Positions 1-6,264 are shown, counted from the first letter of the stretch. The stretch is 8,578 nt of DNA from Bacteroidales bacterium (GCA_028701945.1 JAQVPT010000148.1:1-8578); one strand, 5' to 3'. The notes: generated from the letters alone by a model not told the origin. A program made the numbers and translations.

Positions 1-101
1 CGTGCCTCGCCGCCCTTGACAGAACCCATAAATTATTTAATGTAGCTTTTAATAGCTGGTTAAGAAAAAAATATTATTTTTGAAAATGGAAAACTAAATA
101 A

Positions 102-227
102 TAGGACAGAGTTCAGATTACACTCCCAATGATTTATCAATGTCCGTGGTATAAAGATGATAAAATTGCTGGATTAGTTGAAATTTCACTTGTTATACCT
201 CATGACATGCCTCATTTTATAAGATGA
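102..227 (+). pseudogene. Remnant of a PAS-type sensor protein C-terminus
   Basis: After an in-frame TAG at 102-104 the frame stays open to a TGA at 225-227, with a possible ATG at 129. The peptide from 129 is 32 residues and contains WYKDDKIAGLVEISL followed by a stretch ending MPHFIR. From memory this resembles the conserved C-terminal strand region of PAS-domain proteins of Bacteroidota, where a WYKDGxYAGFVE-like stretch is followed by I/V-P-x-x-MPHF. No N-terminal PAS portion can be read upstream in this frame, and positions 1-101 contain stops in the frames I checked, so this is most likely the end of a decayed or truncated gene. It could instead be a chance match to a short ORF. The family assignment is recall, not a search result. 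Confidence 0.5.
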
Positions 228-288
228 TAGCAGCAAAATAGTTGTGTGAAATAATTTTCTTTTAGGTGTTGTATAAGCTTAAGAGTTT

Positions 289-897
289 TTATACTAATAC
301 CCAAACTAAAGCATGATTGTAAAACGAAGTGTGAATTAAAAAATATGTTTGAATTTTATCATCGTTTTTAAATGTACACTTAATATTGCTATCCTCCATA
401 AAATCAGAAATTGCTATTTGTTCTTTAAATTCAATAGATAATTTATCTGCTATTTTATAAACACATTCTTTACACGACCACATTTTTGTCAGCTTTTCGA
501 TATTATTATTTGCAAACTTGAGTTCATCTGTATTAAACGCACGCCTTGCAATTCTGAGTATTCGCTGATCGTATAATTCAATATCAACAGATGGTTGTTT
601 TATGGGATGCCAGATAACTGCAACTAAAGTGTTTGAATGAGAAATGCTAATATGTCCATGATTGCAAATTGGTTTTTTTCCTTTGTATGTAATTGTGATA
701 TTCGGATTTAGATGGTGTAGGATAGCTCTTGTAGCAAGTATTTCAAGTCTTCTGTTGGTCGAGCTAATACTGTCGAGAAATTTTTTATCGTAATCGGTTA
801 ACGTACATTGGTTAAGTAAATTTTGTTCATCTTCTTCAATTTTCCAGATTGCAGATAAGGAATTGTCTCCCGCAAAATTATTTAAAATTATTGCCAT
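289..897 (-). CDS. 4'-phosphopantetheinyl transferase, Sfp type
   Basis: Predicted to move the phosphopantetheine arm of CoA onto a serine of acyl or peptidyl carrier proteins, in the cytoplasm. The 202-residue protein carries the family signatures in order: an R-rich stretch with LEILATR near 51-57 that normally contacts CoA, ISISHS at 83-88, VDIE at 104-107 with Asp105 and Glu107 as the expected Mg2+ ligands, and WSCKECVYK at 140-148 with Lys143, Glu144 and Lys148 of the WxxKEAxxK motif. Ser103 replaces the Gly usual before VDIE, and Cys146 the usual Ala; both are mild changes and the metal ligands are kept. The length is typical of single-domain Sfp enzymes. The ATG lies one base past the gldD stop (TAA-T-ATG), so it is probably translated with gldD as the last gene of the ssb operon. 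The carrier-protein substrate is not encoded here, so its specificity is open. Confidence 0.88.
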   Translation of the reverse strand: MAIILNNFAGDNSLSAIWKIEEDEQNLLNQCTLTDYDKKFLDSISSTNRRLEILATRAILHHLNPNITITYKGKKPICNHGHISISHSNTLVAVIWHPIKQPSVDIELYDQRILRIARRAFNTDELKFANNNIEKLTKMWSCKECVYKIADKLSIEFKEQIAISDFMEDSNIKCTFKNDDKIQTYFLIHTSFYNHALVWVLV

Positions 898-898
898 A

Positions 899-1465
899 TT
901 ATTTCCACTGGAAACTTTCGATTAAATGAATAATATCTTCTCGGATAAACTCAATTACTGGAGCAAGCGAGTCTTTGTTTGGTCTCACGTCGAAATAAAG
1001 TGAGCCACGTAAAAAATGTGAACTGCTGTCGGTAAGATAAAATTGTATCGATGAGGCAGCGTTACCTTTTATTTCGTACAGCATTCCGTAAACTTTCGAG
1101 CTGTCATTTTCGTAAGGCGTTTCTTCAATTGCATCTGCTTTTACAACGTGTTTATAAACAAACTCGTGCGAATCTTCCACATGTGCATTTAAATCGCCAT
1201 TAACGGCTTTATATGTTAAGTAAATTGTCGCTCCATTTTCTGGAAACCAAATATCAAACCAGCAAAATTCATCTTTTTCTTTAACTATAAATGCGTAATC
1301 GGGCATCTCAAAAATAAAAGGACATTCTGCATTATATGTTTTGTAAGATTGTAACGGGGTATCAATTCTAAAATATGCTATTGGAAGAGGAACGGGGTCA
1401 TTACTGTTGCATGACATAAAAAAGAAGCATATAACTGCAAATAAATATAAAAAGTTTTTATTCAT
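899..1465 (-). CDS. gldD: Gliding motility lipoprotein GldD
   Basis: GldD is an envelope lipoprotein needed for gliding motility in Flavobacterium and linked to function of the type IX secretion system. The 188-residue product starts with a lipoprotein signal peptide: basic start MNKN, hydrophobic core at 5-15, and lipobox FMSC with the lipidated Cys at 19. The mature part shows the family pattern AYFRIDTP near 30-37 and a C-terminal block with RGSLYFDV, NKDSLAPVIEFI and HLIESFQWK, which are the parts I recognise as GldD. Its ATG overlaps the gldE stop by one base (TAATG), so translation is probably coupled. Pairing with gldE behind ssb is the arrangement known from gliding Bacteroidota. Homologues also occur in non-gliding members, so this gene alone does not prove motility. 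Confidence 0.9.
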   Translation of the reverse strand: MNKNFLYLFAVICFFFMSCNSNDPVPLPIAYFRIDTPLQSYKTYNAECPFIFEMPDYAFIVKEKDEFCWFDIWFPENGATIYLTYKAVNGDLNAHVEDSHEFVYKHVVKADAIEETPYENDSSKVYGMLYEIKGNAASSIQFYLTDSSSHFLRGSLYFDVRPNKDSLAPVIEFIREDIIHLIESFQWK

Positions 1466-2832
1466 TAATTTGTTTGTTTTTTATCTTTTTTTTCGGACTC
1501 TTTTTTAGCCAGATTATTGATTTTTACTTTCACCTTTTTAATTCTACGGTCATCAGCAGCAGTAATGGTAAAGTTATAATTAGTTACAGTTATTTCGTCA
1601 TTTTTAACAGGGATTTCACCGTTAACTTCTAAAATTAGACCTGCAAGAGTGTCGGCATCTCCCTTTAAATCGTGAAATTCGCTATAATCTGCATCAACAA
1701 CCTTGCAAAAATCGACAATGCTAGTTTTGGCATCAAATTCGTAGTTGTTTTTGTCGATTCTCACATAGCTATTTTCCTCGCTGTCAGACTCATCCTGAAT
1801 TTCACCGACAAATTCTTCGAGAATGTCTTCGAGAGTTACAAGTCCGTTTACGCAACCATACTCGTCAACAACAATTGCAATGTGAAGTTTTTTAGTTTGA
1901 AAATCAGTAAGTAAGTCTGAAATGTTTTTTGTTTCCGGAACAATAAAATGTGCTCTTAATAATTTTTGCCATTTAAAATCTTCTTTATTTTGAAGTCCAA
2001 TATATGGTAAAACATCTTTAATGTAAAGCACTCCTTTTATATTATCTAGGTTTTCAACATAAACTGGAATTCTTGAAAAGCCTGATTCGATAATCTCTCC
2101 AATAACTTTTGTAAATTTATCGTTTATTTCGATTGCAAAAACATCTACACGTGAGGTCATGATTTCTTTTACCTCTAACTGTGATGAATTAACAATGTAT
2201 TCAAGCATTTCTTTATCATCTTTTAGCTCTTCGGAGGCAAGTTCTATTGCTTGTGAAAGTTCCTCTATACTTATGTTTGTTTTGTGCTTTTTAGTCAGTC
2301 GTTTATTAACAATATTTGTAGATTTTATTAGCAGGTAACTAATCGGGCTTGCTAGATACGATGTGAATAAAATAGGATAAGCCATTACTTTGACAATGCT
2401 AGTAGGATATTTACTCGCAAAAATTTTCGGCATCATCTCCCCAAATAGTAATATCATAAAAGTTACACCGACAAGCTGAACTAATATGTAAAGTACATCA
2501 TTTTTAATTCCTGCAAACAAGAAAGTGCTTAGATAAGTCGAAAGAATAATTATTGCAACATTGATAAAATTATTTGCAATTAAAATAGTCGCAAGTAGTT
2601 TATTCGGCTTGAGCAAAAGTTTTTGTATTAATATTGCTGTTTTTGTTTTAGTGTGTTTAATCTTGTTTTTATCTTTAGGCGAAAGGCTAAAAAAAGCAAC
2701 TTCGCTACCAGAAATCATTGCAGATAAAAACAATAGTATAATAATAACAATCAGTCCGACAATTACTGTGTTTGTCGATATTGTATTGACTGATAAAAAT
2801 GTGTAACAGTATCTATAAGGCTCAGGGTCCAA
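1465..2832 (-). CDS. gldE: GldE, CNNM/CBS-domain transmembrane protein
   Basis: GldE belongs to the CorC/CNNM (HlyC) group of inner-membrane proteins, some of which act in cation (Mg2+ or Co2+) transport or resistance. In gliding Bacteroidota it is encoded next to gldD and tied to motility. The domains over 455 residues are a DUF21/CNNM membrane region with hydrophobic segments near 22-42, 79-106, 113-131 and 148-168; two CBS domains at about 222-345, ending in VVDEYG at 321-326 and GLVTLEDILEEFVGEI at 330-345; and a CorC_HlyC domain at about 355-440 with DTLAGLILE. The Lys-rich tail is probably cytoplasmic. The chosen start is TTG at 2832-2830: an upstream stop is four codons away, MDPEP agrees with the N-terminus I recall for GldE proteins, and the first internal ATG (residue 39) would remove most of the first membrane segment. 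The gap to ssb is 16 nt. Confidence 0.9.
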   Translation of the reverse strand: MDPEPYRYCYTFLSVNTISTNTVIVGLIVIIILLFLSAMISGSEVAFFSLSPKDKNKIKHTKTKTAILIQKLLLKPNKLLATILIANNFINVAIIILSTYLSTFLFAGIKNDVLYILVQLVGVTFMILLFGEMMPKIFASKYPTSIVKVMAYPILFTSYLASPISYLLIKSTNIVNKRLTKKHKTNISIEELSQAIELASEELKDDKEMLEYIVNSSQLEVKEIMTSRVDVFAIEINDKFTKVIGEIIESGFSRIPVYVENLDNIKGVLYIKDVLPYIGLQNKEDFKWQKLLRAHFIVPETKNISDLLTDFQTKKLHIAIVVDEYGCVNGLVTLEDILEEFVGEIQDESDSEENSYVRIDKNNYEFDAKTSIVDFCKVVDADYSEFHDLKGDADTLAGLILEVNGEIPVKNDEITVTNYNFTITAADDRRIKKVKVKINNLAKKESEKKDKKQTN

Positions 2833-2848
2833 AATAATAATGTTTTAA

Positions 2849-3319
2849 TTAAAAGGGTAAGTCATCTTCTATTCCAGAATTTAACTCAGGCGATGTTTCC
2901 GAAAAAGGATTGTCTTGTTGTGGTGTTTGTTGCGACTGTTCAGGTTTAGCTCCCTCAGAGTGTTGATAGTTGTTTTCGGTGTTCTGAGTTGATTTTTTCT
3001 CAAGAATTTTTATTTGGTCTGCAACAATTTCGGTTGAATAGCGAGTTAAACCATCTTGTCCATCCCATTTTCTGGTTTGGAGTTTTCCCTCTATATATAC
3101 CAACATTCCTTTGTCAAGATAGTTTTCTGCGAATTTCGCTGTAAATCTCCATGCAACGATATTATGCCATTCGGTAATTTCTCTTCTATCTCCTTCTTTA
3201 GTTTTATATGATTCGCTAGTTGCAATCGAAAAGTTTGCAACAGGAACATCAGGCTTAATGTAATTAACTTCAGGTTTTTTGCCTAAACGACCTATTAACA
3301 TGACTTTATTTAAATTCAT
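2849..3319 (-). CDS. ssb: Single-stranded DNA-binding protein
   Basis: Binds single-stranded DNA during replication, recombination and repair, normally as a tetramer, and recruits partner proteins through its C-terminal tip. The 156-residue protein has the expected OB-fold at about 1-105: it opens with NLNKVMLIGRLG, has FSIATSE in the middle and TEWHNIVAWR at about 49-58, then the strand YIEGKLQTRKW. A disordered Gln/Asn/Pro-rich linker follows, and the end is the acidic tip DDLPF, matching the conserved DDxPF tail. Length and architecture are normal. It is the first gene of the ssb-gldE-gldD-PPTase cluster, and a consensus Bacteroidota promoter lies about 45 nt upstream. In several Bacteroidota mutY sits just upstream of ssb; here its place is taken by the DUF4837 gene. 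Confidence 0.96.
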   Translation of the reverse strand: MNLNKVMLIGRLGKKPEVNYIKPDVPVANFSIATSESYKTKEGDRREITEWHNIVAWRFTAKFAENYLDKGMLVYIEGKLQTRKWDGQDGLTRYSTEIVADQIKILEKKSTQNTENNYQHSEGAKPEQSQQTPQQDNPFSETSPELNSGIEDDLPF

Positions 3320-3365
3320 ATCTTTTATTTATTTTACAAATGTATTAATTATTTAAGGATATTTT

Positions 3366-3396
3366 CAAATTTAGTTAATTTTTTTTTAACAACAAA
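3366..3396 (-). promoter_or_regulatory. Candidate sigma-ABfr-type promoter for the ssb operon
   Basis: Read on the minus strand, TTTG (3396-3393) is followed after exactly 19 nt by TAAATTTG (3373-3366), fitting the Bacteroidota consensus TTTG-N19-TAnnTTTG at every defined position. Transcription would start a few bases downstream of 3366, giving a leader of roughly 40 nt before the ssb ATG at 3319. The spacer contains GTTAA and TTAAC flanking a T/A run. The consensus is A/T-heavy and the region is A/T-rich, which lowers specificity, but exact boxes, spacing and position together make this the best promoter candidate in the window. Confidence 0.62.
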
Positions 3397-3432
3397 TAAA
3401 CATAAAGCGTTTTACAAAGTCTCTGCAAAAAA

Positions 3433-4422
3433 CTATTTAATTATGTCAAAAGTGTAAATTACTCCTTCGAGTAGTCTCATCTTGTCGCGTGTTTCTTCGT
3501 TTGGATAGTAAACATAAGCTTCGACGCAAACAAGTCTGTTTCGTGGTTTATCAAATTTTGTATAATTAACGAAAGGACCTCCCATAAAATCTCCTTTTAC
3601 TCTCCAAAGCCCTCTCATTACAGCAGTTTCCAATCCATTATGCGAAATTGTTTCTAAAATTGGATAATCGTATCTTATTTCTGTAGTCATATATGAACCT
3701 GGGTGTGATCCTGGCACATTTTCTTTTAGCACCTTGTTTCTTTCTCGTATTAGATATTCGCTTGCAAATTCGCTACTATCTGTTAGTGGATATGTATATA
3801 TAAGAATCGCCATCGAATATTGACGCGATTCATGCGAAACCCATGCAAAGTTTTCATCATAAACATCTAAGTGATAGTTTAATGGTATTTTTATAGATAC
3901 ATTATATTTTTTTTGAATTTTTTCTGATACTGTTTTATTAAAACTTTTTGAAAGCATTGCTATCCACCTGTCTCTGTCTGCCTCAAGAAATAATTTAATT
4001 AGATTGTTCCGATATTTATGAACTTCTTTAACAAACTCTGCCTGATTTGGTGCCGCAATATTAACAAACACTTGGTTTTGAGCATATTTGTCAATTGTAG
4101 TTGTAAGTTTAGCTTCTTTGATGTTTGGATCTATTTCTTGAAAAATAATATTTCTATGATAAAGATTTTGGTCAATAAATTGTCCTTTTGGTATTTGATG
4201 AAGGTCAAAAATATTTTCTTCTAAAGGATTTGCAGGACAATACTCATGAAAAACAGCTCGTAAAGTATCTCCGGGTTCAGCATTCCAACTTTCATTATTC
4301 ATTACAAGAACAATATCTCCAGGGTTTCCATGTGCCATGGGCGTGGTTTTGTATGAGGTGTTATTACATGAGAATGTTGTAAATAGTAATGGAATGATAA
4401 AAATAAAATATGGTTTTTTCAT
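3433..4422 (-). CDS. DUF4837 family lipoprotein
   Basis: This is a lipoprotein of unknown function from a family that I know only from Bacteroidota. The 329-residue product has a signal peptide with a hydrophobic core at 5-16 and a lipobox-like TFSC ending at Cys19, so it is probably lipid-anchored in the envelope. The mature protein shows the family hallmarks: HGNPGDIVLVMNNESW near 31-46, a Pro-containing stretch before IFDLHQIP, HRNIIF near 89-94, HESRQYSMAILIYTYP in the second half, and MGGPFVNY near 280-287 followed by a run ending in RLLEGVIYTF. No catalytic motif is visible. It lies 113 nt upstream of ssb on the same strand, and a separate ssb promoter fits that gap, so it is probably its own unit. 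No good promoter was found in front of it. The family call is from motif recall; the function is unknown. Confidence 0.85.
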   Translation of the reverse strand: MKKPYFIFIIPLLFTTFSCNNTSYKTTPMAHGNPGDIVLVMNNESWNAEPGDTLRAVFHEYCPANPLEENIFDLHQIPKGQFIDQNLYHRNIIFQEIDPNIKEAKLTTTIDKYAQNQVFVNIAAPNQAEFVKEVHKYRNNLIKLFLEADRDRWIAMLSKSFNKTVSEKIQKKYNVSIKIPLNYHLDVYDENFAWVSHESRQYSMAILIYTYPLTDSSEFASEYLIRERNKVLKENVPGSHPGSYMTTEIRYDYPILETISHNGLETAVMRGLWRVKGDFMGGPFVNYTKFDKPRNRLVCVEAYVYYPNEETRDKMRLLEGVIYTFDIIK

Positions 4423-4759
4423 AATGTCAATTTTTTACAAATTTACAAAATATTAATTTAAACGTATGTGTTTTAAGATAAAACAGTGCAAAGTGAATTT
4501 TATTATATGGTGATGAGAATGTTCTTTGGTATTTCGACAAATCTTAGATCAGAACACAGAAAACTAAAAAATCGTGATAGAGGAAGAGAGAATAATGTGT
4601 TCTATTTAGTGCCTGCAAGAACCGAGTTTACAAGCTCAGTGCAGCTAAAACTAACACTTTTTTGTCTTTGACCTGCCTGTCGGCAGACAGGGAAGAAAAT
4701 GTTTTGCTAAGAAATGGGAATAATTTTCGCTTTTTACTTGTCTTTTAGCAAAGTTTTGT
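4423..4759. other. Intergenic region with palindromic repeats, before the inserted element
   Basis: This is the left part of the 594-bp gap between the divergent DUF4837 and M23 genes. It contains a plus-strand open frame with ATG at 4507 that ends near 4671; it has no recognisable motif, so I do not call it a gene. ACAAGCTCAGTGCAG at 4630-4644 resembles a short interspersed repeat type, and CTGCA at 4613-4617 can pair with TGCAG at 4640-4644. A GC-rich palindrome follows at 4672-4691. TTTGCTAA at 4703-4710 is the exact complement of TTAGCAAA at 4745-4752, which could form a stem with a long loop. No clear promoter was seen on either strand. Confidence 0.5.
4672..4691. repeat. GC-rich imperfect palindrome, REP-like
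   Basis: CCTG at 4672-4675 mirrors CAGG at 4688-4691, and CTGCC at 4673-4677 pairs with GGCAG at 4682-4686. Of 20 positions 16 are self-complementary, and the four mismatched positions form G-T type pairs, as if a perfect CCTGCCTGCCGGCAGGCAGG palindrome had suffered two C-to-T changes. Such GC-rich palindromes are dispersed in many Bacteroidota genomes (established in general terms). It stands out from the AT-rich surroundings. It could also act as a transcription stop, but no long T-run follows on either side. Confidence 0.55.
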
Positions 4760-4768
4760 AAAAAATAT
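4760..4768. repeat. Left 9-bp direct repeat (probable target-site duplication)
   Basis: AAAAAATAT directly abuts the left terminal inverted repeat and is repeated exactly at 4982-4990, directly abutting the right one. This is the footprint expected from a transposition event. The repeat is A/T only, so chance identity is less unlikely than for a mixed sequence. Confidence 0.7.
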
Positions 4769-4785
4769 CTTAGTACATGACAAAA
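4769..4785 (+). repeat. Left terminal inverted repeat
   Basis: CTTAGTACATGACAAAA is a perfect 17-bp match to the reverse complement of 4965-4981. Its inner half overlaps the local palindrome TGACAAAA-T-TTTTGTCA at 4778-4794, so the left end could form a hairpin on its own; the right end lacks this extra symmetry. Confidence 0.8.
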
Positions 4786-4973
4786 TTTTTGTCATAATCT
4801 TTGCTGACCAGAAAATTGGTCATCGCAAAGATATACGCCAAAAACAGCATCTCGTTTATTTGTAACCCCAGACTACGAATAAATTCTTGTCTGGGGTTAC
4901 AAACATTAAGCCTATCCAGGCTTTTTAGATTTTTTAAATAAGCTGCTTTGTGAAAAATGTGATTTTTTGTCAT
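4770..4973 (-). CDS. 67-codon ORF spanning the MITE-like element
   Basis: The frame begins at an ATG within the right inverted repeat and ends at a TAA within the left one, so it exists only because of the element. The product is 67 residues, basic in its first third (KNHIFHKAAYLKNLKSL), with a moderately hydrophobic part near 42-54 (EMLFLAYIFAMTNFLV). I recognise no domain. Similar short hypothetical proteins may be annotated elsewhere because copies of the element carry them, which would not prove translation. The frame runs through strong hairpins, which constrain the codons independently of any protein. I think a non-coding origin is more likely, but an open frame over the full length in such AT-rich DNA is notable. 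Confidence 0.25.
   Translation of the reverse strand: MTKNHIFHKAAYLKNLKSLDRLNVCNPRQEFIRSLGLQINEMLFLAYIFAMTNFLVSKDYDKNFVMY
4797..4832. repeat. Hairpin with 2-nt bulge inside the element
   Basis: ATCTTTGC (4797-4804) pairs with GCAAAGAT (4825-4832), and TGACCA (4805-4810) pairs with TGGTCA (4817-4822). This leaves a 6-nt loop and a 2-nt bulge (4823-4824) on one side. Fourteen base pairs in all make it a stable stem in either RNA or single-stranded DNA. Confidence 0.7.
4859..4903. repeat. Perfect 15-bp stem inside the element
   Basis: TTTGTAACCCCAGAC (4859-4873) is exactly complementary to GTCTGGGGTTACAAA (4889-4903) around a 15-nt loop. It is the most stable structure in the window and is centred in the element. 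A smaller stem, AAGCCT/AGGCTT with a 4-nt loop, follows at 4908-4923 and runs into T-rich sequence, so the pair could act as a terminator for plus-strand transcripts. Confidence 0.8.
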
Positions 4974-4981
4974 GTACTAAG
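4965..4981 (-). repeat. Right terminal inverted repeat
   Basis: Exact reverse complement of 4769-4785. A TTTG at 4966-4969 inside this repeat points outward toward the M23 gene and could serve as the upstream half of a hybrid promoter. The sequence 18 nt further on, TATTTAAC, is a poor match to TAnnTTTG. Confidence 0.8.
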
Positions 4982-4990
4982 AAAAAATAT
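4982..4990. repeat. Right 9-bp direct repeat (probable target-site duplication)
   Basis: AAAAAATAT is identical to 4760-4768 and directly follows the right inverted repeat. If the element and one repeat copy are removed, the pre-insertion sequence reads continuously from the A/T-rich upstream region into the M23 leader. Confidence 0.7.
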
Positions 4991-5016
4991 TTAACTTCGT
5001 CTCCAAAATTTAATTG

Positions 5017-6264
5017 ATGAAAAAAAAATTACTTTATATTATAATCCCTATTGTCTTAATTGCTGTGGCTGTAGTGCTTATAATACTGTTTTCAAAAAAG
5101 AACCGCCCTATTGTTGAAGAAACGAAAGTTGTTGAAGAAAAAATCCCCGAACTTTATGGTGAACCAATTGAAGGTTGGATGTTATATACTGACACTGTTC
5201 GTAGTGGCGATTTTTTAGGAACCATTATGGGTCGATATGGAATTAGTCCACAACAAGTTGACAAAATTGCCAAAATGTCTTGCGATACGTTTAATGTAAC
5301 TTTAATAAATCTTGGAAGACCATTTACTGTTTTTGCTGATACAATTATAGACTCCATTCCTCAAGCAAAGATATTTGTTTATGAAAATTCTGCGGTTAAA
5401 TTTACTAAGTATGATTTTCGTACACCAGATACTATTTTTATTGAAAAATTTGAAAAACCAATTGATACTGTTAATCTTGAGGCTGCTGGAGTCATTGAGT
5501 CTTCACTTTGGAATGCAATGATAAATAATGGATACAGTTGGGAGCTTGCTATTGTAATGTCGCAAACTTTTGCCTGGACAGTTGACTTTTATGCTTTGCA
5601 ACCAGGTGATTGGTTTAAGGTACTCTATTCCGAGCTTTATGTGGGTGATAAACGAATTGGTATTGGTGATGTTCAAGCTGGTGTGTTTTACCAGGGAGGA
5701 AAAGAATTATGGGCGATACCGTTTACTCAAGATTCAACTGAATGTTTTTTTGATTCAGTGGGTAATAGTATGAGAAAGACATTTTTGTTAGCTCCACTTG
5801 AATATACCCATATAAGTTCTCGTTATTCAAATGCTCGTATGCATCCGATTTTTCATAAAGTTACCGAGCATTTAGCGGTAGATTTTTCTGCTCCTATGGG
5901 AACACCTGTATATGCTGCCTCTGACGGTACTATCGTAACTCGCACTTTTGGAACAGGTGCAGGTTATTATGTCGCTATCAGGCATAATAGTGTTTATTCA
6001 ACTGTTTATATGCACTTTTCACGATTTGGAGAATATAATGTAGGAGACAGAGTCACTCAGGGTGATATAATTGGATATGTGGGTAGCACGGGTTGGTCAA
6101 CGGGTCCTCATTTACATTATGAAGTTCATGAAAATGGACGAAAGATAGACCCACTCAAATTTGAACCACCGCCTGCCGAAACAGTTGATTCTTCTAATTT
6201 AGAGCGATTTAATAAGGAAAAAAGATATTGGATTGATAAAGTTAATAGTGTTAAAATGAAGTAG
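5017..6264 (+). CDS. Membrane-anchored M23 family metallopeptidase
   Basis: Predicted zinc endopeptidase that cuts peptidoglycan cross-links or stem peptides, comparable in layout to E. coli MepM. The 415-residue protein has a basic start (MKKK), then one hydrophobic segment at about 5-26, read as a signal anchor placing the rest in the periplasm. A LysM/OapA-like segment lies at about 57-88 (RSGDFLGTIMGRYGIS), a second N-terminal domain at about 155-240 (LWNAMINNGYSWELA and LQPGDWFKVLYSE), and the M23 domain at about 260-380. Its zinc-site motifs are intact: HLAVD with His285 and Asp289, and PHLHYE with His365 and His367; YMHF gives His333. Ala replaces the usual Gly in HxGxD, which should be tolerated. 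An in-frame TTG at 5014 precedes the ATG; I take the ATG at 5017 as start because it is the stronger codon and gives the usual MKKK opening. Only 26 nt separate it from the MITE duplication. Confidence 0.93.
   Translation: MKKKLLYIIIPIVLIAVAVVLIILFSKKNRPIVEETKVVEEKIPELYGEPIEGWMLYTDTVRSGDFLGTIMGRYGISPQQVDKIAKMSCDTFNVTLINLGRPFTVFADTIIDSIPQAKIFVYENSAVKFTKYDFRTPDTIFIEKFEKPIDTVNLEAAGVIESSLWNAMINNGYSWELAIVMSQTFAWTVDFYALQPGDWFKVLYSELYVGDKRIGIGDVQAGVFYQGGKELWAIPFTQDSTECFFDSVGNSMRKTFLLAPLEYTHISSRYSNARMHPIFHKVTEHLAVDFSAPMGTPVYAASDGTIVTRTFGTGAGYYVAIRHNSVYSTVYMHFSRFGEYNVGDRVTQGDIIGYVGSTGWSTGPHLHYEVHENGRKIDPLKFEPPPAETVDSSNLERFNKEKRYWIDKVNSVKMK

Larger units (their letters stand above)
4769..4981. mobile_element. 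213-bp MITE-like element with 17-bp perfect inverted ends
   Basis: The ends are CTTAGTACATGACAAAA (4769-4785) and its exact reverse complement (4965-4981). Both are bordered by the same 9-mer AAAAAATAT in direct orientation, so the boundaries are defined to the base. No transposase fits in 213 bp, so it would have to be moved by an enzyme encoded elsewhere. Inside are nested hairpins at 4778-4794, 4797-4832, 4859-4903 and 4908-4923. A single minus-strand frame of 67 codons spans it, with the ATG in one end repeat and the TAA in the other. A 9-bp duplication is compatible with several DDE transposase families; I do not recognise the end sequence and assign no family. It stands immediately upstream of the M23 gene and has probably changed that gene's promoter region. 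Confidence 0.75.

Noticed and set aside
271..294. GTATAA/TTATAC stem as a terminator after the PPTase gene
   Set aside because: Only six A/T-rich pairs overlapping the stop codon; too weak to call.
1672..2806. Two plus-strand open frames of about 80 codons antisense to gldE
   Set aside because: They lie wholly inside the strongly supported gldE frame, show no domain, and are explained by AT-rich antisense reading.
4438..4445. TAAATTTG on the minus strand as a promoter box for the DUF4837 gene
   Set aside because: No TTTG 18-21 nt upstream, and it would leave a leader of under ten bases.
4507..4671. Plus-strand open frame in the DUF4837-M23 gap
   Set aside because: No motif, no promoter or ribosome site, and its 3' half overlaps interspersed-repeat sequence; kept only as an intergenic remark.
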